Position numbers and translations under genes: made by a program. Shown here piece by piece: positions 20,940 to 33,133 of a stretch of DNA of 64,000 bases. This DNA comes from Magnaporthiopsis rhizophila. Its lineage: Eukaryota > Ascomycota > Sordariomycetes > Magnaporthales > Magnaporthaceae. The first letter of the stretch is position 1. Every line of letters begins with the position of its first letter. The stretch covers positions 62,001-126,000 of the forward strand of contig PYSS01000038.1 in assembly GCA_003049465.1 (NCBI GenBank). Direction: 5' to 3'. The notes beneath the pieces are model-generated. The model searched no databases and had not been told where the DNA came from. It saw only the letters and a program-made list of their open reading frames with translations.

Positions 20940-23900
20940 AAAGGCAACTTTTTGCTGCGCTTTTTTGCTGGAAAAATTATTATAAAATTCCCAGGTATTA
21001 TTTTTCGAATTATATTTTTTCCATTTTACACGGTATTCGATAAAGCCTTATTTAATTCGGAAATTTACAATTTTTTCCACGTTATATTTTTTTTTAACAG
21101 GAGAGGCGTTCCGAAATATCTGATCGGGGTTAGAACGGTTTTAAATACCTGTTTGGTAAGGTTCGATAAAAAATACGTGGAAGGTGGGATATATTTTTTA
21201 ATTTTTAAATAATTTAAATTAAACTGCTGTTCGGGATAAATTAATTTTGAAAATGCTGAATAATTCCAGCATTTTGAAATTAAATTTTTTGGTTGGCCGT
21301 CTGATTTTGATATATTATTTGTTAAGTATAACAAATTGCGTTTTTATAAATACCGGGAGGGGTTTTTATTTTTTATCGGCCTAATGCTTTATATATTTTC
21401 TGGTTTTATCCAAATATATTTGGGCTTTTTGGTGAATTTCGGTTATTTAATGGCTATAAGCCGTGCTTGCAGGATTGCATATTTTCCCTGGTAAAAATGG
21501 GTTTGCAGCTATCAAATAATAGCCATAATTAGCATAAAAAAAGGTAAGGGTGGTACTGGCCAAAATAATATTATTATATACAAATTTGGCTATTAAAAAA
21601 AGGTTAACCCAATTAATTATTTTATAATTTATAAAAATTTTTTAAATATATCTCCAAAATTTAATTAAACTTTTCCATTTATCCATTTATTTAAAAATGA
21701 AAAATAATGCTTATTTTAAGCTTAATATTTATTAGTTTCAGGAAATTTTTTTATAAATATATTATAAATTTAAAATTCCGATTTAAAATAATATTTAATG
21801 GTATATTATAAAATTGCTGATATTTTTTTAGCAAAAATGCGGATAAAATCGTCCGTTTTTTTTGCTTTTTTTTTTTAAAAAGTACAAAATGTGCCATTTT
21901 TATAAATAGGCTTATTATTACCCAAATTAAATTGCACCTTTAATTAAAAAAAAGGTCCGCAATAAAATTTATGGCTATTATTTTTTATAAAGTATAATAT
22001 AATTTTAATAATTATAAAAAGCCGAAAAAAGCATATTTAAAAACCTTATTATATTAGCATTCCAAACAATTTTTTATATACTTTTAAATTAAGCTTTTAA
22101 TATTTGGCCACCAAAAATAGCGGGTGATAAATTTAAAAGTTTAATTTATCCCTATATACCCGGTTATTTTAATATTATATTTTGATTCCAAAATTTTTTA
22201 TTATAATCCGGCAAAAACCTAAAGTTTTTTCCAATAATAAAAGAATTATCCTTTTATTTTTTCCATTTTTGTTAGGGTTTTTAGGTGTTCCTAATATTCC
22301 GGGTCGTTTTTGGCAGCCTCCATTATTTTAATTATAAAGGTATTGGTTTATTAAATAACTAAAATATTATATAGGCAGGCCGGGGCCAAAAAGATTAATA
22401 TAGCCCTTATGGTTAATTTTGTTTAAGAAAAATGTTTTTTTTATAAGATTATTATAATTGGCTGGTTTTTACTCCCTTTTTTTAGGTTAATATTATATTA
22501 ATCGGAATAATATATTGGTTTTGCCATTTTATTTGCCTGGTTTATAATTAATTATAAACCAATATTTTGCAAATTATTATGCTTATTTTGCTTATTAGCA
22601 ATTAAGGATTTTAACCGTTATAAAGTATAACAGGTTTTAATAATTAATATATATTTTTATGCGGTATTCGGCTTTTTCCAAATAATACCTTTATTTTGCA
22701 AAACAGTTTACTATTGCTAATAACTTTTTATTATGTATTTTGTAATTTATTTTTGCGGGAAATATTTTACAAAAATAAAAAATAACGGGATATATTTTCC
22801 TATTGTTTCCTTTTTGTAACAGCACTATTTTTAAAGCAAAATTGGATAAATCGGTTTTGATAATAACCGGTTTGTTTGGGTTAAAATGGTATAGCACTGG
22901 TAAATTTGTAAAGGTTTATTTAAAAACATTAAAAAATTTCTGTATTTCCAGGGTTTATCGCTACTGGTTTTTTAAAAAGCATTAGTTATTATTAATAATT
23001 TTATTATTTTAAAAAACCTTTTGATAAATTATCGGTAAAAATTGGCAAATCCCACGAAAAATTAACAATTTTTAAATTATTATAAGGATTTTTAATTTTT
23101 AATAGCATTAATTTTGTGCTGATTTATAAAAATGCTATTTGGGTTAATAATGTACCCCAGGAATTTTATTTCCTAAACCCCTTATTGGCACTTTTTTAGG
23201 GCTACCGCCAGGTTATTTTTCGTCAGCCTTTAAAGAATCTCCCGGACTAGGTTATTATGCTTTTCCTCCGTTTTGGCATAAACCAGAATATTATTCAGGT
23301 AAACCAAAACTCCTATATCGATAAGGTCCATAAAAATATGGTTTATTATACTTTAAAAGGTAATAGGTGCATTAATAAATTTTATTAGTATAACCGTATA
23401 TTTGAAAAGGTTATATTTATAGCGGAATGCTATTTTCCATTTATAGCTTTATTTTATTTTAACTAAATTAAAACCGGTTTTCAGGTTAATTTTAATTATT
23501 TATCGGGCATTTTTAAACCTATTCTAAAGTTTTATAATAAATAAAATGGGGCATCGGACTAGGATAATTTTTGCATTAGTATTACGGTAATTTATCACCA
23601 TTTTAAAGGCTTAGTTGGGTTTTTTTTGGCTATAAACATTAAAAGGGCTCCGCAGGAAACTATTAAATACTTTATTCGTCCTGCTTCCAGGTTTTTCTGG
23701 ATCCAGGATTTGAAAATTTCAAATTTTCAGGCGCTTATGTTATATATAAACCTTTAGGCAAACGTGGCTCTTTCCTTAAATTTAATAGTATAATTTTATA
23801 ATTGATAATCGGGCAAATGCATTATTATTTTATTTAATATAATGGAAAAAAAGTTTTTAAATTTGTGGGGTACCGCTTATTAAACTTGTTTTTTATTACT

Positions 23901-25575
23901 GGTTTTGGCCAATATTTTAATAACAGTTATTACTGCAGGGTTAATAATAAAAACCTTATCCTGGTTCTGTTAATCGCAGGATTTTTTTTTGGTTATATTG
24001 CATAAATTATATTTGGGGTGGTCGAACCGGATATTTGTCGGGTTTCTCCAAAATTTTAAAAATTTGTATTATTATAACCACCAATAAAAAAAGATAACCT
24101 TATAATTTGGCCCTGTATTTATAATTTCGAATGCAATTTTGGACTAATAATTTTGGTATTGGATGGTAATATTGGGCATATAAACTTTTCCGGCCAATTA
24201 TAGCGGGGTATAATTGTTTTCGAGTATTGCTTGAGGAAATTTGCGCAATTTAATAAAGGGTTTTATTTTTCGGCAATTTTGTGGGAGATAAATGCTGTGG
24301 CGCTTTTTGGGTCCAGAAAGATTTTGATAGGTATCTTTTTTCTGGACCCGGGGGTTAAAACCCTTATTATTATAACGGATCGATAACTTATCCTGGGTTA
24401 ATCGTTGGATGCTGCAAATTTAAATTATTAGCAATTATTATCGGATTTGTCCTTCGTGAAAACCTTAAAGGGGGGATCGGCAAAAATAATTATTACCAGC
24501 TTGGGTTTTTTTATGGCCGATTCTTTGGGAGGAGGCGCTTTTGCGGGTTTTTTATTAGTTATTTATAAGGTTAAAATAAATAAAATCTTAATTAATGCCG
24601 GGAGCAATAGTTTTTTATTAATATTTTTTTTGGCAAAACAAATAAGGGTGTGGTGGCTGAAATTGCCGCACCTCCCATATGGGCATTTGTTTTATTTCCG
24701 TTTATTAATATCGGCTTATTTTACTCCTTTAAGGGCTTGTTTTACAGAAAGCCATATATTGTCCTTTTTGTTTCCGGGGGTAGGCTTTTTTATTTTCCAG
24801 CTGGGTTTAAGGATTGATTTTGGCGGGTTTTGAAACTTTTATTACGGGGTCAGCCTATATTCGAACATTTCTGTATCGAAACAGGCTCGCTTTTCCCTTT
24901 TTTTTTGTATTTTTATTTTTTACCGGTATTTTTCTTGTAAAAGTTTTATCGGCCTGTATTTGTTCGTAAATAATACCTGTTTTTTTAATAAACTTCCAAA
25001 AATTTTATATTATTAATAAGGATTTTTTTTTGAAAAAATATACCAAGGTAATAATTCCGTCGGGCAAAGCGTTTCGGATATAATTTCGGAAAATAATTCC
25101 GGTTTATTTGGCAATATAATTATATTAGTTAAGCTCGGTAAGGTAACTAATAGTGTTTTTTTTGTATTTAAAAACCCGCATTTTGTTGGTTTCCGTCCGT
25201 TCCTTATTGGGATTCTTATAATAATCCTCCATAATAAAAGCATAATATTTCCAAATATTTTCCAAGTTCAGGGTAGCAAGGGATCGCGCACGAGTGGTAT
25301 GGAACCGGAAAACCTGCCTTTTTAGCAAAAATCCGATCCATATTATTTTGTGCTTATTGCTTTTAAACCCTTCTGGTATAGCCTTTATATAAATTATAGC
25401 CTGAAATTATTAATCCTTAAATTTGGCCTGATTTTTGTTAAATTAGGGTGGTTATTTTAGATTGGCTGGAGGATTAAAATATATTTATTTATATTGTTTT
25501 AAGTTAGGTTTTTCCTGGAGGAATAAATGCGCCGTGCTTATTTAGAGGGATCCTGGGGTGGTTTTTGTGGAGGCC
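20940..25575 (-). pseudogene. Element Z gag-pol remnant
   Basis: Read on minus from right to left: a gag-like segment (about 25,330-25,000), RT with YLNN-I-L (from YLDD by G-to-A changes) near 23,310-23,290, and RNase H at 22,897-22,691 with the T-D-x-S and NY-x-IH-x-K-x-LLAIV pattern. Integrase follows towards 21,000. The plus-strand open frame at 24,447-24,833 is a shadow of this. Many in-frame stops, mostly from Gln and Trp codons, show it is dead. Confidence 0.75.
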
Positions 25576-25580
25576 CTCGG
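25576..25580. repeat. Target-site duplication CTCGG of element A
   Basis: CTCGG before the left LTR of A; its partner is at 33,129-33,133 directly after the right LTR. Confidence 0.9.
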
Positions 25581-26075
25581 TGTTACGACCGTGCTACGCC
25601 CGGAGGGGACAGGAGGGCTGGGGCTAACCCCCAGCGCTGTGCCTTAACCCCGCAGCAGGGCAGCACAGTAGGTCACGTGATTCCGGGAGGATCTCTGGAT
25701 CTGTTGGCAAGGACAACAAATCCACAGATCCAAAAAGGATTTCTGGATCTGTTGATAAGGACAACAGATCCACAGATCCAAAAAAGGATCTCTGAATCTA
25801 TTAATAAGAACAACAGATCCACAGATCCAAAGGACTTTAGTAGGGAAATATTCAACTATAAAAAGGATGGGTTTCCCAGGTACTAAAATAATTTTAACTA
25901 AAACCTCGGCATCAATTAACCTAAATTAGCTCCAAAATACCTTTTTGGGCAAACAATAACAAATAATATTCCTACCAACCCCAAATCGCATATAAGGAAA
26001 CCTTGCAAAACTAATATTACTTAGTACCGCCCTTAAATGCCCTATTCTAAAAGCAAAAGGCCTATAATTATAACA
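25581..26075 (+). repeat. Element A, 5' LTR, 495 bp
   Basis: Starts TGTTACGACCGTGC and ends with an ATAACA form of GTAACA. It shares its first ~60 and last ~150 bp with the LTRs of B, C and D but has its own middle with three tandem hairpin units. Confidence 0.88.
25689..25835 (+). repeat. Three tandem ~49-bp hairpin units inside the A LTR
   Basis: Units start at about 25,689, 25,737 and 25,786. The second contains perfect 10-bp inverted arms, GGATCTGTTG (25,745-25,754) and CAACAGATCC (25,762-25,771), around a 7-base loop. The right LTR has the same three units, more mutated, at about 32,739-32,885. They account for the extra ~30 bp over the B-D LTRs. Confidence 0.75.
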
Positions 26076-26149
26076 TTTTAACTGATTTTGTTCAGCATTT
26101 ACCGAAAGTACAAATAATAAATAATTATATTAACCGTAACTAAAAAAAT

Positions 26150-29100
26150 CGAAACCATTACTATCGATAATAAGGATTATAATAATCCTGCCACCGCTTT
26201 AAAAATTCTTATCGAAAAATTCGAAAAATTTAAAAAACGGCCGAAAATTAATTTTATTTATAAATTTCTTATTTCAGATAAATACGATAAAAAAAAGGTA
26301 AGCTTAAAATTTTCCTTACGGAATATAAAAATTATTTTAAATTTTACCAGGACAATTTTCAGAACGATTATTAAAAAATGTTTTATACTGCTATTTGTTT
26401 CGATAATAAAATTAAGGATTGGTTTAAACCCGTATGGGTTAATTATTTTAAAGGAAATAATAAGTTAAATAAATTTATTAAGCTAATATTTGCGAATTTC
26501 GATAAGTTTGGCGAGAAAATTGCTAAAGTATTTGGGCAAATGAACAAAAAGCGAATAGCCGAAAGAGAGTTATTTTAGCTGCGCTAAAAAGGACCGGCGT
26601 TCATTTACGCCGCTAAATTCCAGCAATTTATTAATAAACTCGACTGGACAGAAAATACCAAAATGTTTGAGTTTTATTAAAAATTAAAGGATAATGTAAA
26701 GGATAAGCTGGCCAAAAAAAAAGGCCCAAGGATTTTGTCGATTATATTATTAAAAATATTTATATTAGTAACCGATTATATAAATAATGTTTGGAAAAAA
26801 AGGTTTAACAATCCTAACCAGCGTAATAAAATAATAAAATAAACCAAAAAAAGCCAAATAATAATAGTTTATTACGCATAAAATATATTTAAAATTTATA
26901 AATTTATTTGCAAAAGTTATATATTTTTAATAATAAAAAAATAGCACGGAAAACAGAAATATATTAAATAATAAAATGCCAAAAATGGAAATTGCTTTAA
27001 ATATGGATAATAAAGGTATATTAAAAGGAATTATCCCTAAAAATAACTTGCAATTATCCGATATATGGATTAAAAAAAAGCCCTGTATTTCGGAGCTTTA
27101 TATAGCTGGATATACTGTTTTAATAACGGGTGCCTTACGCATAAATCGGATAAAAATGGAACCGGGTGGTACCCCTAACAAAAAATTATTGCCACCCGAT
27201 AAACTAATTGGGCAAGGACCGGTTACGATAAATGCAAGGAAATAACGGAACCCAAAAAGCCGGAAAATAACGGGTTAAACAAAATACCTACGGCAACCGA
27301 ACTTAATAAGCTGGAAAGGCAAAAAATGCCAGAAATAACCGGTATATTTATTAATAATAGCACCGAAACTTTACAAAAAGAACGGCGAGCTATTTAGCAA
27401 GCCTTAGCAATATTTAGGGGCCTGTTAATTTAAAAAAAAGTATCGGATATTTCGGTTAGGGACAAAAGGGAAAGCTTTAATTATAAGCTATTTGGATAAA
27501 TATACCTAACCAAAAGGCCGAAAAACGAAAATTTCGAGCTAAGCAAATTTTGGGCATTTGCAAAGGAAAATTTCAAAAAATACAAAAAATAGCGCACAAA
27601 AATTATAAATAAAAAAAAAATATGCACTATGCTTAAAAATAAAAACGGAGCATCCTATTAAAGGGTTTATACCTATATTTATATATACCAGCATATTTAT
27701 TGCTCGAAATATAGCCCAATAATCCGGAAAGATCCGAAATTTATAAGCTGTACTATAAGGTGCCCGCAATAAAAAATAATGGTTAGCATTTAAATTAGGG
27801 CCGAAATAATCAAACCGTTATTTATTATGAAAAATATATATACCAAGCACGGTATTAAAAAAATAATCCGTTTTTATACCAGCAAAATTATATAATTAGC
27901 GGGAATTACAAAAATCTGGCGGTAAATAGCCCGGGGCACGCAGGAATTTTTTAGGCAAAATGCTTATATTACGCTTATAATAATTATTTGCCCAAAAAAT
28001 TAAAAAACGATTGGTTTTTAATAAAGAACAGCAAAAAGTTTCGAGGCTTGCCAAAATAGGAGTAACAATTGTTTAAATAGCAGATTATATTATAAAACCG
28101 CATTAAAAAATAACAGTATTCGCCCCAGCACCCTATTATTTTATAATATATATAGCGGGGTTATTGCTGCACTATATTTGCAAAAAGCCAAAATGCAAAT
28201 GCCATGCCGAAAAAAAAGCTAAAAACTGGCAAATAGGACAATTTCACCCCGGTTACCAGTACAAGCCAAAAAACTAAAATATCCAACCGGAACAAGGGCT
28301 TAATATGGATAAAAAAACAAATCAAAAAAATCCTAATAAAAACCATAACAAATTATTTATTTTATATTAAAAAGTGGTTAAATAGCAAAAATAATAATTA
28401 ATAACAATGGTTAATTGCGGATTTAACGGAAATTATATTGCATTAAAAACAATAGCAAAATATGGCATACCGATATATCGAAAATAATAATTATACGGTT
28501 TTGGAACTGTAAAAAAGGAACCAGTTATTTATAATAATAAAATAATCGATTCGAAAATAAATCGATTCAGGTTTAAAATTTCGGGGAAAATTTGCAAGGT
28601 TACCCTGGATATTATAAATATAAAAAAAAAGGATTTAATTTTGGGTTTTTCCTGGTTTAAAAAGTTTAATCCCCTAATAAATTAAATTTCGGAAGAAATT
28701 TAATGGAAAAAGTTATTATCGAAAAATAAAAAAGCCCAATAACCACGGGTTCCGAACCATAAAAAATAAAAGCCAAATAGGATTATTATAATAATAGCAA
28801 AATTTGGCAATTAATCCTAGCAAATTATACCGATAAATTTATAATTATTAGGCAATATTGGCCTTAATAACAAAAATTCCCCAAAATAAAAAACAGGTTA
28901 TAAAAAAAATTACCACCAAAATTATAACCTAAAAAAAGGCATAACCAAAAATAATAACCAAAAAACGAAGGCAATAAAGGATTATAACCAAAATCTGCCT
29001 AATAAGGAGGTATGCTAATATTTAAAAAATATTTCCGAAAAATACCATCAGTATTAAAAGCTGTTTTAAAAAAGTTTAGGAACAGGATTTCCAAAACACG

Positions 29101-31800
29101 GATCGTTCAATTACAAAATTAAGTTTAAATCAGAAATATAACTTAATTATCAAAAATTGTACCGGCTAAACCCCAAATAGCAAAAATTATTGCAAAAATA
29201 ATTTGCGGAAAACCTAAAACAAGGCATTATCCGACCTTTGGATTTTTTTCTAGGATATAAAATATTATTTATCCCCAAAAAAAATAAAAAATAAAATAAA
29301 TATGCATCAATTACCGTCCATTAAACAAAATTATAATAAAAAACCGGTATTTTTTACTTTTTATCGATAAATTACAAAATAGGCTCGGTAAAACCAAATG
29401 GTTTACAATTTTAAACTTACGCAAAACATACAGCTTATTAAAGATTAAAGAAAAAAATAAATAAAAAATTGCCTTTCGAACCCGGCTGGGAATATACAAA
29501 TTATTGGTAATAACTTTTGGATTTATTAATGCGCCAGTCATATTCCAGCAAATAATTAACCATATATTACAAAAATATCTGGATATTTATGCATTTATTT
29601 ACCTAAATAATATCCTAATTTTTTCAAAAATGCTGGAAAAACGCAAAAAGTATATGCATAAGGTTTTGCAGAAATTGCAAAACGCAAATTTTTTAATAAA
29701 GCCCGAAAAATGCACATAGCATACACAAAAAATAATTTTTTTAAAATATATAATTATGCTGGGTTAAATACGGATAAAACCAAAAAAAATACAGGTAATA
29801 AAAAAATAACCCAAACCGATTAATATTAAAAAAGTACAAGGCTTTTTGGATTTTTTTAAACTTTTATTAACAATTTATCCGAAACTTTAGCAAAATAATG
29901 CTTTTATTTATAAATTTTACCAAAAATAACCATTAGTTTTATTGGGGAATACAAAAATAAAAAGCTTTTAATTTATTAAAAAAAGCTATAATATAAAAAC
30001 CAGTGTTAATTTTACCAAACCCAAATAAACCTTTCAAAATTAAAACCAATGTATTAAATTTTGCAATTAAAGCCCAATTTAATTAATAAAACGATAATAA
30101 AAAGCTGCATTTTTGCACTTTTTTATCACATAAACTTAACGGACCAAAGCTAAATTACCCAATTTATAATAAAAAATTTATGGTTATTATTCAAATATTA
30201 GAAAAATGGAAAATATACTTGTGCATAAAAACCATCAGGTTATAATTTATACAAATTACAAAAATTTGGCACATTTTATTATCTGCCAAATGCTAAACAA
30301 ATAATAAATTTGGTAAAATTAGTTTTTTTAGGATTATAATTTTAAAATTAAATATAAAAAAGGATCGGAAAACGGACAAACAAATACCCTAAACCGCTGA
30401 TCAAATTATAAAAACGAAACACCGTTAAAAATATACACAGTTTTAGCACAAAAACCGGACAGATTTTTGGTTTTAGCACAGCAGGTGCTAATAAAAACCG
30501 TACCTTAAAAAAAATGGATTCCTGAAAAAATCCAGCAAATTTATAGCCAGATAATTTATAAATACCAAAAGGTAACCAAAACCTGGAAAAAATTATAATA
30601 ATATTACGGGTTTACGGGTATCCAAGCTATAATTTAAAAAGCAATTAAAAATTACAAAAGCTGCGCCAAAAATAAGGCTAACAGGTATAAATCTTATAAA
30701 TTATTTTAACCTTTGCCAGCATTTAGCCAGGCTTGGCAAAAAGGTACGATATATTTTGTGGTTAAACTTTTTAAATTTAAAAAACCCTTAATAAATATCC
30801 AGTATAATAGCATTTTGGTAATAATAAATAGGCTTATTAAATATGCCTTATTTTTATTTTACAAAAAAAACAATAATGCCACAAAATTAATATATATTTT
30901 TATCAGGAACATGATTTTGGAGCACGGAATGCACGATAAATTAATTATGGATCGAAACAAACTATTTACAAGCAAATTTTAAAAAACCTTAATGGCCAAA
31001 CTCGAAGTAAAATATGCATTATTAATAATATATTACCCCGAAACGGATAAATAAATAAAACAAATAAATTAAACCATAAAATAATATTTATGCTATTATA
31101 TTAATTATAAACAAATTAATTAGGTATAATTATTTTTATGGCCCAATTTATTTATAATAGTTCGGTATATAAAAGTACAAAAATTACCCCGTTTTTTGCA
31201 AATTATAAATTTATACCTACAGTGTACAAAAAACCTAAAATAAAAAAAAATGCTTCAATAACGGAAATATAGGTTACTAAAATAACCAAATTATATAAGC
31301 ACCTGCAAAAAAAGCTTAAAAAGTTTCGGAAATGCATATTCACCCAAATAAATAAAAAAAAGCTTAAAAAACCAACCTTTAAAAAAAAATAATATTTATT
31401 TTTTGCCATGTAATATTAATATAAAACGGCCAAATAATAAGTTGAATTATAAAAAATTCGGACCGTTCAGGATTAAAAAAATAATTTTGCCGGTTAATTA
31501 TAAATTTTAATTATTATTAACCATAAAGATCCACCCTGTTTTTTATATTTTTTTGCTAAAACCGGCACCGCCTGGTTCGGAAAGTACAAAATTAATAAAA
31601 ATTAACCCAAACCAAAAATAAAAAATTAAAAAAATCCTTAATAATAAGGTATATTACCATAAACGGTGGTATTTAATCAAATGGGCAGGGTATAAATATA
31701 AATATAACATATAAAAAAAATCTTATAAATTGCCAGAAGGTTTTATAAAAGTATCGGCAAAAATAATTATAAAAAGGTTAGCAAAAAAAAAGCATATTAA
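26150..31800 (+). pseudogene. Element A gag-pol remnant with chromodomain
   Basis: Gag capsid-like segment at 26,378-26,660 (includes ANFDKFGEK and AERELF). Protease-RT linker motif near 28,630-28,690. RT fragment 29,504-29,719 with FINAPVIFQ and YLNN at 29,600-29,611, where YLDD is expected. RNase H about 29,990-30,310. Integrase core at 30,713-30,982, ending in the D-R-x-K-x-FTSKF region. The integrase C-terminus lies at 31,140-31,500 and a chromodomain (RWYLIKWAGY) near 31,655-31,760. Stops are mainly TAA/TAG from CAA, CAG and TGG. The catalytic RT Asp pair is lost to Asn. Confidence 0.85.
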
Positions 31801-31945
31801 CCGAGCTAAAAAATATAAATCTTTTTGTTTGGTTAATTAGGTTATACTGGGAATTAAACCCAAAATTTTTCGATAAAAATCGAAATGTGCTATTATTGTG
31901 CTATATAATTTAAAAAAATTATTAAAAGCTTGTTAATTTATTAGG

Positions 31946-32514
31946 TTAAAAAAAATAAACAGATTATGGTCCGGATTAATCCCAAATTTATTCCAACCAG
32001 GGAATAAAAAATAAAATTAGGAGCAAACAAATTAAAAGGAACGGTAAGGGTACCCGCTTATATAGCTTTTTTTTGCTCGATATGCTCCAATTTTTCCATA
32101 CTGTTAATTTTACAAAACAAAGCACGAAACTTTTTTTTTAGCCAAAAAATTTTTTATTTTTAAAAATGCTTGAAACAATTGTAAAAAGCGCAATGCTTTT
32201 TTTTAACCCGATTATCAAAAGCTCGGCACTCCTTTTTAATAGCCCTAATTTTAGCTTTTATTAATATTAATAACCAATGGTACAAAACTGTGCCGGAAAA
32301 AAACCAAAAATGTTGCATCCAAAACGGTTAATACAAAAGTATTTCACGCAACAAAACAAATCCTGGGGAGCAGCAAAACACTCCTCCTGTTTAAAAATCT
32401 CGTAATAATAAAACAAAAAGGTATCGTGGTAAAAAATGCAAAAACCAAAACAAGCAGATTTTTGTGCTGAAAGGTTTTTTTTGCAAAGGGGCATTTTTAT
32501 ATTTAACTAAATAT
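31946..32514 (-). pseudogene. Antisense cysteine-rich open frame of element A (degenerate)
   Basis: Located between the end of pol and the 3' LTR, on the strand opposite to pol. The start codon is mutated to ATA (32,514) and at least one frameshift is present. The conserved block reads C-V-K-Y-F-C-I-N-R-F-G-C, that is C-x2-[C changed to Y]-x7-C. The C-terminal part keeps NSMEKLEHIEQKK. See elements B, C and D for the same frame. Confidence 0.6.
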
Positions 32515-32631
32515 TTTATTAAGGTTAGGGTGGGTGAAAAGGAAAAAAAGAAGGATTTATCAACCGATAAAAAAAGGGGAAAAAAGGGTACAGTTATGGC
32601 CAAAAGGGTTTGGCCTTAAAAAGGGGACCTG

Positions 32632-33128
32632 GTATTACGACCGCGCTATGCCCGGAAAGGATAAAAGGGCTGGGGCTAATCCCCAGCGCTATATTTTAAC
32701 CTTGCGGCGGGGCAGCACGATAAGTTATATAATTCCAGAAAAATTTCTGGATTTATTGGCAAGGATAACAAATCCACAAATCCAAAAGAGGATTTTTGGA
32801 TCTGTTCATAAGGATAATAGATCCACAAATCCAAAAAAGGATTTTTGGATTTGTTAATAAAAATGATAAATCTACGGATCCAAGGGACTTTAATAAGGAA
32901 ATATCCGATTATAAAAAGGATGGGTTTCCCAGGTACTAAGGTAATTTTAACTGAGGTCTTGGCATCAGTTAATTTAAGTTAGCTTTAAAGCACCCTTTTG
33001 GGCAAGCAATAACAGATAACGTTCCTACCAACCCCAAACCGCGTGCAAGGCGACCTTATAAAACCAATATTGCTCAGTACCGCCCCTAGGTGCCCTACCC
33101 TAGGAGCAGAAAGCCTGTGATTGTAACA
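32632..33128 (+). repeat. Element A, 3' LTR, 497 bp
   Basis: Starts TATTACGACCGCGC (TG changed to TA) and ends TGATTGTAACA, followed by CTCGG at 33,129-33,133. Differences from the 5' LTR are almost all transitions. Confidence 0.88.
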
Positions 33129-33133
33129 CTCGG

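Larger units (their letters stand above)
25581..33128 (+). mobile_element. Element A: Ty3/gypsy chromovirus-type LTR retrotransposon, 7.5 kb
   Basis: LTRs 25,581-26,075 and 32,632-33,128 with TG...CA ends and CTCGG duplications. It lies in the interior of Z. Plus orientation follows from gag, RT, integrase and chromodomain order and from an A/G-rich polypurine stretch (AAAAAGGGGA, 32,617-32,626) before the right LTR. No clear tRNA-complementary primer site follows the left LTR. RIP-mutated and non-functional. Confidence 0.9.

Noticed and set aside
24447..24833. 128-codon plus-strand frame with hydrophobic runs
   Set aside because: Antisense to the pol region of element Z; AT-rich DNA gives Phe/Leu/Ile runs that only look like membrane segments.
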